The notes under the pieces: model-generated | Database searches by the model: none | What the model was told of the DNA's origin: nothing | What the model saw: only the letters and a program-made list of their open reading frames with translations | Shown here: positions 17,002-25,457 of the stretch, piece by piece | Layout of the letters: each line of letters begins with the position of its first letter | Numbering within the stretch: the stretch's first letter is position 1 | Translations under genes and position numbers: made by a program | DNA from: an uncultured bacterium | GTDB lineage: Bacteria; Verrucomicrobiota; Verrucomicrobiia; CAIQCK01 | Length of the DNA stretch: 64,000 nt | Direction: 5' to 3' | NCBI GenBank assembly: GCA_903870275.1 | Contig: CAIQCK010000034.1 | Coordinates: 113,138 to 177,137, forward strand

Positions 17002-17314
17002 AGATATATGCAGTCATGGGGTCAACTCCCGACTCTTGACAGTTGTTGTTTCAGTCTCGCGGGCTTTTCTGCCAATGCCTTGCGTCAAGCGTCAGGACTG
17101 ACCCCATGAACCCGTCGCAGAAACGATCAAGGAAACAACCCAGCGGAGCTTGGGGGTTGTGTGGGCGGGGTGAATTTGTTACGTTGCGGACGAAGTTCAA
17201 ACGAGCCACATCGATGAACACGATGGCAGCCAGAACAGAGCAAGCACGCCGCGATGTGGGGGAATTTCGTCCCGGTTGGCCCCGCTACGCGACCGGAATC
17301 ACAATTCCTTTCCC

Positions 17315-17923
17315 ATGAAAAACGTGCTGATTATAGTGGCGGGGCTGATTTTGGTGCTGTTTTTTGTTTATGAGCCGGTGCGCCGTTGGCCGCCCGGAAT
17401 GATGATAAACTCCGACCCTGTTGTGGGCAGGCTGACACACGGCCCGGTCTGGGTAAAAGGCGGCTACACCATAACCGGACAGGCGAGCTACAAGGTCCGC
17501 GCGCGCGTGCTGTGCGTGAATCATCAGTACTCCGACGTCGTACACGACATTTCCCCCTATGACTATCTGCTGGGCTGGCGGCGCATGTCCGAGCAAAGCA
17601 TGCTGGACAAGTTTACGATTTACGATTTCTGGCGGCGTCAGGTCCAAATTTCCTGGAAAGGCCCCGCCCCCATGACGGAGACCGAAACATTCTCCAGCCT
17701 GGGCAACATGCATCTCATCCCCAGCAACGACACCGTGCGCAGTACGTTGGGCAAGGCGCATCCCGGCGATATCGTAAACATAGAGGGCTGGCTTGTTGAT
17801 GTCACAAAACCCGGCGGCTGGGAGATGCGCACCGGCATCACCGAGTTGACCGGTCCCCATGCCTGTAAGGTAGTTTACGTTGAACGCTTCTCGATAGAAC
17901 CGCCCGTGGGAACTGTTCGCTGA
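17315..17923 (+). CDS. Membrane-anchored protein of unknown function
   Basis: A 202-residue protein. ATG 17315 is preferred to an upstream in-frame codon because it directly precedes a strong hydrophobic N-terminal segment (NVLIIVAGLILVLFFVY). This is either an uncleaved anchor or a signal peptide. The rest is soluble and beta-rich, with a GYTITGQASYKVRARVL stretch and several aromatic residues. I recognise no domain. It is less GC-rich than the following operon and has no clear operon partner: the STAS cassette lies to the left and a 163-bp gap to the right. The protein character (consistent codon use, anchor, no internal stop) supports a real gene. Confidence 0.65.
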   Translation: MKNVLIIVAGLILVLFFVYEPVRRWPPGMMINSDPVVGRLTHGPVWVKGGYTITGQASYKVRARVLCVNHQYSDVVHDISPYDYLLGWRRMSEQSMLDKFTIYDFWRRQVQISWKGPAPMTETETFSSLGNMHLIPSNDTVRSTLGKAHPGDIVNIEGWLVDVTKPGGWEMRTGITELTGPHACKVVYVERFSIEPPVGTVR

Positions 17924-18086
17924 TCCTCTTCGACCGGGACGCGGTGTTGGGGGACAACACTTGATTCATAACGTTCGCGTGGAATGGGTCCGTCCAATAA
18001 TCTTTGCATGTTGGAATGAGTACTCAAAGCTCGCATCACCACCCGGTAACTGGCAATCTCTCCGGGCGCGTCGAAAGACGCGGACA

Positions 18087-19097
18087 ATGAAACGACAGCG
18101 CAGTCATGATCCCTCACGGAGGCGAGACGAGACGACGGCGGGCGCAACCCGACCGCCCAAACCGCCAAGAAGCCGGCTCGACAGAGTCTCGCCCCACCCG
18201 CTCCGCCACATCATCGGATGGTTGCTGACACTCGGCATCTTCGCCACCTGCGCGGAGATCATCGGCGCTGACTCGCGGACGTGGCCGGACATTTCCACCA
18301 TCCCGGCGGACTTGGAAGTTCCGCCGCTGGGCGATGCGGCGCCGGGACCGGGATTGCGCGTCAAGCAGACCTTGCCGGCGTGGCGCCAGACGGCGGTCTA
18401 TCACGTTCTGTATCTGCCGCAGGACTGGCAGCCGGCGCGGCGTTATCCGGTAATCGTCGAGTACGCGGGCAACGGCGGTTACAAGAACAACTTCGGTGAC
18501 ATCAGCACCGGCCGCCCGGAAGGCAGCAAGTTGGGCTACGGCATGTCGGCGGGAAAGGGATTCATCTGGCTTTGTCTGCCGTATCTCAACGGCGCGGGCG
18601 ATGCGCTGGCGTTGACGTGGTGGGGCGACCCGCCGGCCCGCGACGCCGAGCCGACGCTCCGCTACTGCCGCGAGGCGGTGGCGTGGATCTGCCGCGAGTA
18701 TGGCGGTGACGGGCAACGTGTGGTGTTCTGCGGATTCTCGCGCGGCGCGATCGCGTGCAACTTCCTCGGCTTGCACGACGACGCCACGGCGAAGCTCTGG
18801 CGCGGCTTTGTCGCCTACAGTCACTACGACGGCGTGCGGACGCAGTGGCCGTATCCCGGCGTCGACCGCGCCTCGGCGCTGGCGCGACTGAAACGGCTCG
18901 GCGCGCGGCCGCAGTTCATCTGTCACGAAGACGACGGCGTCGAGGACACGCGCCGTTATCTCGCCGAAGCCATGCCGGGTGGAAACTTCACGTTTGTCCC
19001 GACCGGGTTCCGCAACCACAACGACGCGTGGGTTCTCCGCCCCTGCGAGGCGCGCACCCGGCTCCGCGCCTGGCTCAACAAACTCGTCTCGCCATGA
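18087..19097 (+). CDS. Secreted alpha/beta hydrolase, esterase-like
   Basis: A 336-residue protein whose ATG at 18087 opens a basic N-terminus followed by a hydrophobic segment (HIIGWLLTLGIFATCAEIIGA), so it is likely exported or anchored. The alpha/beta hydrolase fold shows YPVIVEYAGNGGY for the oxyanion region, GFSRG with S218 as the nucleophile, and a late HEDDG/NHND region that can supply the acid and His. Related proteins are annotated as PHB-depolymerase-like or feruloyl-esterase-like. Removal of acyl groups from a glycan would fit the locus but is inferred. Its stop overlaps the next start (ATGA), so it heads the operon 18087-30590. Confidence 0.78.
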   Translation: MKRQRSHDPSRRRDETTAGATRPPKPPRSRLDRVSPHPLRHIIGWLLTLGIFATCAEIIGADSRTWPDISTIPADLEVPPLGDAAPGPGLRVKQTLPAWRQTAVYHVLYLPQDWQPARRYPVIVEYAGNGGYKNNFGDISTGRPEGSKLGYGMSAGKGFIWLCLPYLNGAGDALALTWWGDPPARDAEPTLRYCREAVAWICREYGGDGQRVVFCGFSRGAIACNFLGLHDDATAKLWRGFVAYSHYDGVRTQWPYPGVDRASALARLKRLGARPQFICHEDDGVEDTRRYLAEAMPGGNFTFVPTGFRNHNDAWVLRPCEARTRLRAWLNKLVSP

Positions 19098-22075
19098 AAC
19101 TTCCAAGAATCTCTTTTTCCCTGTTGTTGTTGATGCTCGTCAACGTCGGTGCCGCGGCGCCGCTGGATGGCACCGGCGACCTTTTCAGCGGTTGGGCGCA
19201 GTTCACCACGAACTCGCCAACCACGGTCGTCCTCATCAATACCCAGAACGCGGATGAACTGCGCGAACAGGTCAAGCAGGCCGGTGGCAACAACGTGCTG
19301 CGCCGTCCACTGCGGCCCGAGGACAATGCCGACGGGTTGCCGCACGGTTTGAGGAAGGTTCTGCAGCTTCGCAACCGCATCGAGGAACTGTCCGGCCTGC
19401 CGTGCCTGCTGGTCAATTACACGCAGCTTGCGCGAAACGACCTTGAGAAACCGAACATCAAGGCCGTCGTGATGACGGCGTGGAAGGCCCGCGACGACAA
19501 GTCCCGCGAGCAGGAGCTGGCGGAAATGATCAAGCTGACCACCAGGCCGTTCATCGCGTTTTGCGGCGGCCATCACTTCATCTACCTGACCTACGGCGGC
19601 AAGAGTGGCGTGATGCGCAAGCTGAAGGCGGGCGAAAAGGATGCGAACCCGAAGTATTACCCGGGCTACTACAAGGAATGGGATTTCACGCCCGTGCGTA
19701 TCGTGAAACGGGACCCGCTCTTCGACGGCCTGCCGGACGAGATCATCGTGCCGGAGCGCCACTGCGCCGAGTGCAAGCAGTTGCCGCCGGAATTTGATCT
19801 GCTCGCCAGCTCCGATGAGTGCAAGGTCCAGGTCATCAAGCACCGCGACCGGCCGGTTTACGGCACGCAGTTTCATCCGGAGATTTACGACAACGAACAT
19901 CCGCATGGGAAAATCCTGCTGCAAAACTTCTTCCGTATCGCGGGCATTGTTCCGCCGACCGGCGCGAAGGAATTATCCATTGCCGATCGCATCCAACCCG
20001 TCGCCAAAGGCACCGGTTTCGCGATGGACGGTTGGTTTGTCTGGTGCGGGTCGGCCATCAAGGCCGATGGCCAGTATCACATGTTCGCGTCACGCTGGCC
20101 CGTGGAGACAAAGTTTCCCGAAGGCTACCGCGAGCACTCCGAGATCGTGCGCGCCGTCGCGTCGCGGCCGGAAGGACCTTACAAGTTCCAGGAAGTCGTG
20201 ATCGGCAGGCGTGAGCCGGACAAATGGGACAGCGGCATGGCTCACAACCCGGCCATCTACAAGGTCGGCGACACGTTCGTGCTCTATTACATCGCCTCCG
20301 CCATCGGCTCGCGTTACCGGCAGATCGGCATCGCCACGGCGCCCGCCGTCACCGGCCCGTGGACGCGCCGCGACAAGCCGCTCGATCTGGGACTGGCCAC
20401 CGACGCGAACAATCCCGCCGCGTGTTTCGAGCCGGATGGCAGCGTCCGGTTGTTCTGGCGCACGATCAACCTGCGCGTCTGCATCTCCGTGGCGCGCACG
20501 TTCGAGGGACCTTACACGGTCGCCAACGATTCCCTCTGGCCCGCGGCGCGGCTGGAGGATTTCTTTTTCTTCAAACACGCCGGCGCGTATCACGTCGTCT
20601 GCGAGGACAACGCCGGCAGCGTCACCGGCCACGAGCGTTGGGGCGCGCACCTCTGCTCCGCGGACGGCATCGGCGGCTGGCAGCCATGGCCCCATCCCGT
20701 CGCCTACGACCACACGATCCGCTGGACCGACGGCACGGAGTTCCATCCGGCCCGTCGCGAGCGCCCGTGGCTCCTGATCGAGGACGGCAAGCTCACTTGT
20801 CTTTTCACGGGGGTGTATGACGGCCAGCGGACGTGGAACCAGCCCGTGCCGCTCGCGCCGCCGCTGTCGTTGACGCCCTCGCCCGCGACGCCGTGGAAGC
20901 CGCCGCGCGACGATGGCTCCTATCAAAACGGCGGCTACTGGGCCACGCCGTTGCCGTGGCTGATGGAAACGCTCATGCGGCGCGACCCGGCGCGCGCAGC
21001 GGCGGCATTCTGCGATGCGGTGGAGGATTTCCAGGCGCGCAAGGACATCAATGAATGGGTCAACGACAATTCGGCCAAGAAGCGAGGCGTGCGCGATTAC
21101 TGCGCCAGCGCCGCGATGCCGTTGGCTGGCGCGAAACGATTACGCGCCCTCCTGGGAACAACAGTCAAGTTGCAGCCGCCGGAACTGGCGAAGAAGTTTG
21201 ACGCCTCCGAAAAATGGCTGCGCGAGCAGGCCAAGCGCGTCCTGCGCGGCAGCTCGCGCGCAGGCAAGGACGGCGTGAAGATCTTTACGCCGGATGCCAC
21301 CGGCGGCTACGGCGCATTCTGGGTGCGCGACTGGAGTTACATGATCGAAGGCTGCCCGGAGGCGTTCACGCGCGAAGAGATCCGCGACGGCTACTTGTTC
21401 CTCGCGGCGGCGCAGCGCGACGACGGCTGCATGCCCGACCGCGTGCGCGCCGACGGCAAGGGCGTCTATTCGCCCGGCGGCGAAGCGAAGCCGCTCAGCC
21501 GGAACGGCTCGGTGGACCAGTCGCCTTTCATGGTCATCCTCTGTCACCAATACTGGAAGCTTTACGGCGACCTCGAACCGTTCCGCCACACCGCCGGCGC
21601 GCTGGAGAAGGCGATGCGTTTCACGCCGCGGAATCCCGCCAACGGTCTTGTCACAATCACCGACGCCGCGCTGTTCCGGCCTTACAGTTTTCTCGACACC
21701 GTGCCGCTGGTAGGCGACCAGCAGTTCGATTCGGTCTTGTTCTGGGATGCGTGCCTAAAACTCGCGGAGATGTTCGACGCCGCCGGCCAGAGCGACCGCG
21801 CCGCGCCGTGGCGGCAGGAAGCGGAGCAGGTGAAGAGGTCGATCGCGATGCTTTGGGATGGCAAAATCGGCTTGTTTGTTGCCGCGAGCGAACATTGGCA
21901 CCAGCCGTCGGTGTGGGGCTCGCTGTTCGCCGTTTACTCCGGCTTGGCCACGCCGGAGCAGAGCGACCGCATTGCGCGCTGGTGCCTCGACAACGGCCAC
22001 CTCATCGTTTGGCGGGGCCAGGTCCGCCATCTGCCGAAGGGCATGTTTTGGGGCCGGCTGGCGCCGGTGGAATGA
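19094..22075 (+). CDS. Three-domain fusion: class I amidotransferase-like, GH43-like propeller, permuted six-hairpin domain
   Basis: ATG 19094 overlaps the previous stop and is followed by a signal peptide (MKLPRISFSLLLLMLVNVGA), giving 993 residues. Residues about 35-285 form a class I glutamine-amidotransferase fold with a complete Cys-His-Glu triad: C157 in FCGGHH and H261/E263 in QFHPE. Residues about 290-600 look like a five-bladed GH43/GH32-type propeller (WDSGMAHNPAIYK, LYYIAS). From 610 to the end is an (alpha/alpha) six-hairpin glycosidase-like domain in unusual order. The YQNGGYWATP segment, normally C-terminal, comes first (610-688), and the normally N-terminal GYGAFWVRDW segment starts at 738. 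The protein stops after the RHLPKGMFW segment. Function is unknown; a glycan-active, secreted protein is inferred. Confidence 0.72.
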   Translation: MKLPRISFSLLLLMLVNVGAAAPLDGTGDLFSGWAQFTTNSPTTVVLINTQNADELREQVKQAGGNNVLRRPLRPEDNADGLPHGLRKVLQLRNRIEELSGLPCLLVNYTQLARNDLEKPNIKAVVMTAWKARDDKSREQELAEMIKLTTRPFIAFCGGHHFIYLTYGGKSGVMRKLKAGEKDANPKYYPGYYKEWDFTPVRIVKRDPLFDGLPDEIIVPERHCAECKQLPPEFDLLASSDECKVQVIKHRDRPVYGTQFHPEIYDNEHPHGKILLQNFFRIAGIVPPTGAKELSIADRIQPVAKGTGFAMDGWFVWCGSAIKADGQYHMFASRWPVETKFPEGYREHSEIVRAVASRPEGPYKFQEVVIGRREPDKWDSGMAHNPAIYKVGDTFVLYYIASAIGSRYRQIGIATAPAVTGPWTRRDKPLDLGLATDANNPAACFEPDGSVRLFWRTINLRVCISVARTFEGPYTVANDSLWPAARLEDFFFFKHAGAYHVVCEDNAGSVTGHERWGAHLCSADGIGGWQPWPHPVAYDHTIRWTDGTEFHPARRERPWLLIEDGKLTCLFTGVYDGQRTWNQPVPLAPPLSLTPSPATPWKPPRDDGSYQNGGYWATPLPWLMETLMRRDPARAAAAFCDAVEDFQARKDINEWVNDNSAKKRGVRDYCASAAMPLAGAKRLRALLGTTVKLQPPELAKKFDASEKWLREQAKRVLRGSSRAGKDGVKIFTPDATGGYGAFWVRDWSYMIEGCPEAFTREEIRDGYLFLAAAQRDDGCMPDRVRADGKGVYSPGGEAKPLSRNGSVDQSPFMVILCHQYWKLYGDLEPFRHTAGALEKAMRFTPRNPANGLVTITDAALFRPYSFLDTVPLVGDQQFDSVLFWDACLKLAEMFDAAGQSDRAAPWRQEAEQVKRSIAMLWDGKIGLFVAASEHWHQPSVWGSLFAVYSGLATPEQSDRIARWCLDNGHLIVWRGQVRHLPKGMFWGRLAPVE

Positions 22076-22103
22076 AGTTTTCCGCCAGATCATTTTTGGA
22101 ACC

Positions 22104-25100
22104 ATGAAAACCAAGCAACGGTGTTGCCTCGTTTCGTTCTGGGCGTTGACGGTGGCGGGATTCTCCGCCGCAAACGCGAACAACACCATCACTCCGCTCG
22201 ATCCGCAGGAGTGGAAGGCGCTGGCGACGCAGATTCCCGCTGAACGGAGGCCGGCCAGATTCGAGGCGACGGCGGCGGATGGACTTTTGTTCGCGCTGGA
22301 AGGCGAGCTGGCTCAGCCGAAAAGTATGCGTTGGGAACGGACTTGGAACGGCGGCGGGATTCCGCCGGATGGGTTTTTCGTGCTGGAATATCAGGCGCGG
22401 TGGCTGTGGCGGAAACGGCCGGCCACGGACGTGATCGCGCTGGCCTCGCGCCAGGCGAACGGCAAACCGGCGACGACTTCGCTGGTCCCGGCGACCGACC
22501 TTGTTGACGACGGGGCGTGGCACCGGTTGATCGTGCGGCGGGTGTGGCCGACGGCGCCGGCCAGGTTGCTGGTGGCGCTCGATTCGGTGGACTCGCAAAC
22601 CTGGCTGCGCGTGCGGCGGCTGGAGTTTGTGCGGAGCGCCGGCGAATTCGGCGCGGCGCTGGAAACGGACAAGTCACACGTCGAATCCTCCGATCTCGCG
22701 CCCGTCGGTTTGCAAGGGCTGTTCAACGACCGGTTCGACCGGTTGACAAGCCGTTCGCTTGCCCGTCCGAACGATCCGATGTTGCGGGACGGCGGCGCTT
22801 GGTTCGAGCGCGGCGACATCGGCATTGGCGGCGTTCCGTTCCGCGTCATCGCGCAACTGGACGCCGACAACCTCGTCGCGCCGCCGCCCGAGCCGGAACA
22901 AAACCAAGAGCAGATCGAGCAGTTCGGCGTGAAGGGTCCGTGCGGCGCGCTCGCGCCCGTGAGCCGCGACAGCCGCATTGCGGTGACCGTGAACAGGCCG
23001 GCGTCGGAGGTTTTCTTGCTGCTCGCGACGGAGTTGCCGGGCCGGGTGAGGAATTATTTCGTGGGCGACGGCCCAAACGCGCTGGATAACGTCGAACAGT
23101 TCGCGGTGGAACTCGACTACGCGGACGGCACGCGCGATTTCGCTTTTCCGTTTTCGCTGACCGACGACGATTACGTCCTCCAGCGCGAATTGTCGGCGTG
23201 CGTGGTGCCCGCGAACGGCACCCAACTCGCCCGGGTGGTGCTGCACAACCGCGCGCGAGGCGCGCAGGTATGTCTGGCCGCGCTCACGGTCAACAGCGGC
23301 GCGCGGCGGTTTGCGGCGCTGGCGGAGGAATCGCGACGGATCGCCGCGAAGCCGGCGCCGTTGGACAAAACCCTGCGGCCTTACGCCCGCCGCGAAGGCA
23401 ACGTGCTCCGGCTCGGCAACGCCCACTTCGAACTGGCGCTGGACGCGAACCGCGCGCTCGCGCCTGTGAGCTTTAGGCATCGACGCGCGGCCGGAGTGGA
23501 AACGAGCGTCGCAAGCGGCGCGTTGCTGGAGGCGAAGTTCGGCGGACGCGCCGTGCCGCCGGAAAATTGCAAGCTGGACTCCATCCGCGAAGTTCCCGGA
23601 GGATTCGCCGTCAGCTACAGCCTGTCCGGCTCCAACGCAGCGCTGCGTTGCGTCGCCACCGTGACGGTGGACGCCTCGGCCGAGGCGGCCTTCCAACTCG
23701 CTGTCACGAACGCCGGTGCGCAGCCGGTGGACGCGGAGCTGCGGTTTCCGGTGGTGCGCGGGCTGCGGCTGGGGAATGTCGCGGACCTGCAATGTTTCTT
23801 TCCACAATATCGGAACGCGCTCGGGCCGGACCGGGCCGCCTACTACAGCTACGCGGGCGCGGCGTTCCCGATACAATTTTTCGACGTATTCAATCCGCGC
23901 CTCAGCTGCGGCGTGTGGTTGCGGACACAAGACCGCGGCAACGGCGAGCGCCGCCTCTTTTTGGCGAAACGCGATGACGGCGCGCAGTTTCATGTCGAGT
24001 ATCCCGCGCAGACCACGCGGCTGGCGCCTAGCGGCGGTGTCGTGCTGCCGCGAACCACGCTCGGATTTCACGCCGGCGACTGGCACGAGGCGGCGCGGTG
24101 TTACCGCGACTGGCTCGCGTCGTGGTATCAGCCCGTGAAGTCGCAGGACAAGCCGTGGTTTCGCGGGAGCTGGGTGTTGCTGGCCGAAATCGCCGATGGC
24201 GTGGACACGCCGTTTTACAAACTCCCCGCGTGGTATGACGCCGAAACCAAGACCCACCGTTTCCGCGCCATCGCCGATGAATGGCGGCGGCGGACCGGCT
24301 ACGCGCCCGATATTTTGCACATGTGGGCGTGGACTTACACACCCGGCAATCTCATTCGATGGGGCGAATACGCCGGCGCCGACTACGACGCGATGGGCGG
24401 CCTGCCCGCGTTTCAAAAAGCCATCGCGGACGTTCAGAACAACCTTGGCATCCCGGTCTCGCTTTACATCAACGCCACGCTTTGCGGACGCGATACCGCG
24501 CCGGGCCAGCGCTTCGGCGACAGCACCGCCGTGATCCTGCCGAACGGCCGGCCATACATCGCGTATCCCAACACGTTCCGCATGTGTCACGCATGCGAGC
24601 CGTGGATCGAATACATGTCGGCCACTTACCAGCGGCTCCTGCGCGAAACCGGGGCGCGCGTTCTTTACGTGGACGAACTGCCGACGCGGCAGGACATCAT
24701 CGGCAAATCGCGTGGCCAGTGTTTCAGCACGGCCCACGGCCACGCGACGCCAAACGCCGTCAACGCCACCGATGTTGCGTTCATGCGCCGCCTGCGGGAA
24801 GCAGTGCCCGCCGCCGTGCCGCTCTATGGCGAGCATCCCGCCTTCGACGCCGTCGCGCAGTATTTCGACGGGTGCATTCATTATTATTTCAACCGCCGCG
24901 CCGGCGAGCTGTTCAGCCGCGTGTTCGACGCCGAGCGCGGCACCGGCGGCGGGCGCGTGGCGCTCAATCTCTACCGGTTCATGTTTCCGAAACTGCTGCA
25001 TCTCGACCTGCCGCTGGGCACCGACTACGCCTCGTGGCACGAGCTGAAGTTCACGTTTTTCAACGGCGAGGCCATCTACGCTTCGATCTGGAACCTCGAC

Positions 25101-25439
25101 GAATCGCGCGGGCGCGAATTCATGGCGCGCGCCTGCGACCTGAAGAAACGCTTCAACGATTGCTTCACCTCCGACGCGCCGGAAATGCTTGTGCCCACCG
25201 AGCGCGTTGACGTTTGCGCGAACCGTTTTCCCGGCCACCGGCGCGCGCTCTGGACGCTTTACAACGCCCGGCCCGCCACGTTGCGCGGCCCGGTGCTCGC
25301 CATTCCGCACAAGCCCGGCGCGATCTATCGCGACGAGTGGAACGCGCGCGAACTGAAACCGCGGATCGAAGGCGGCGTCGCGCTGCTCTCACTTGAGATG
25401 GAGCCGCAATCCATCGGTTGCGTGACACAAACGTGGTAG
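22104..25439 (+). CDS. Large secreted DUF6259-like glycan-active protein
   Basis: A 1111-residue protein. ATG 22104 is preferred because a signal peptide follows (MKTKQRCCLVSFWALTVAGF) and the preceding 82 in-frame codons overlap the previous gene. Residues about 60-180 look like a jelly-roll, about 210-640 like further beta-sandwich modules, and about 660-1000 like a (beta/alpha)8 barrel. The barrel has strands at DILHMWAW, IPVSLYINAT, RVLYVDELP and VPLYGEHP; the Asp/Glu pair in YVDELP is a candidate catalytic site. Overall it resembles proteins labelled DUF6259 in saccharolytic PVC bacteria. It follows the fusion gene by 28 bases and precedes GH16 by 18, so all share one operon. Substrate is unknown. 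Confidence 0.6.
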   Translation: MKTKQRCCLVSFWALTVAGFSAANANNTITPLDPQEWKALATQIPAERRPARFEATAADGLLFALEGELAQPKSMRWERTWNGGGIPPDGFFVLEYQARWLWRKRPATDVIALASRQANGKPATTSLVPATDLVDDGAWHRLIVRRVWPTAPARLLVALDSVDSQTWLRVRRLEFVRSAGEFGAALETDKSHVESSDLAPVGLQGLFNDRFDRLTSRSLARPNDPMLRDGGAWFERGDIGIGGVPFRVIAQLDADNLVAPPPEPEQNQEQIEQFGVKGPCGALAPVSRDSRIAVTVNRPASEVFLLLATELPGRVRNYFVGDGPNALDNVEQFAVELDYADGTRDFAFPFSLTDDDYVLQRELSACVVPANGTQLARVVLHNRARGAQVCLAALTVNSGARRFAALAEESRRIAAKPAPLDKTLRPYARREGNVLRLGNAHFELALDANRALAPVSFRHRRAAGVETSVASGALLEAKFGGRAVPPENCKLDSIREVPGGFAVSYSLSGSNAALRCVATVTVDASAEAAFQLAVTNAGAQPVDAELRFPVVRGLRLGNVADLQCFFPQYRNALGPDRAAYYSYAGAAFPIQFFDVFNPRLSCGVWLRTQDRGNGERRLFLAKRDDGAQFHVEYPAQTTRLAPSGGVVLPRTTLGFHAGDWHEAARCYRDWLASWYQPVKSQDKPWFRGSWVLLAEIADGVDTPFYKLPAWYDAETKTHRFRAIADEWRRRTGYAPDILHMWAWTYTPGNLIRWGEYAGADYDAMGGLPAFQKAIADVQNNLGIPVSLYINATLCGRDTAPGQRFGDSTAVILPNGRPYIAYPNTFRMCHACEPWIEYMSATYQRLLRETGARVLYVDELPTRQDIIGKSRGQCFSTAHGHATPNAVNATDVAFMRRLREAVPAAVPLYGEHPAFDAVAQYFDGCIHYYFNRRAGELFSRVFDAERGTGGGRVALNLYRFMFPKLLHLDLPLGTDYASWHELKFTFFNGEAIYASIWNLDESRGREFMARACDLKKRFNDCFTSDAPEMLVPTERVDVCANRFPGHRRALWTLYNARPATLRGPVLAIPHKPGAIYRDEWNARELKPRIEGGVALLSLEMEPQSIGCVTQTW

Positions 25440-25457
25440 AATGCGCGAAGCCAAATT

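Larger units (their letters stand above)
16508..17031. mobile_element. 524-bp cassette with 19-bp perfect terminal inverted repeats
   Basis: CGGGAGTTGACCCCATGAC at 16508-16526 recurs as its exact reverse complement at 17013-17031. Between them lies one complete gene (STAS protein, minus strand) with its own promoter and ribosome-binding site. The inside is visibly richer in A+T than the flanking genes. No transposase is inside. A partial third copy of the repeat core (TGACCCCATGA) lies outside at 17099-17109. Interpretation as a non-autonomous mobile cassette is inferred. Confidence 0.55.
16911..17314. other. Gene-free stretch between the STAS gene and the anchored unknown
   Basis: It holds the STAS promoter and Shine-Dalgarno, the right 19-bp inverted repeat (17013-17031) and a partial repeat copy at 17099-17109. 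It also has a small hairpin, ACAACCC/GGGTTGT, at 17135-17160. A 91-codon open frame across 17043-17318 has no start signal or recognisable protein character. No further gene is seen. Confidence 0.6.

Noticed and set aside
17043..17318. 91-codon open frame between the STAS cassette and the anchored protein
   Set aside because: No ribosome-binding site, no domain-like pattern, and it runs through repeat sequence and overlaps the next start.
22674..25310. 878-codon antisense frame inside the DUF6259-like gene
   Set aside because: A product of high GC and codon bias; it has no recognisable motifs while the sense frame has a signal peptide and barrel strands.
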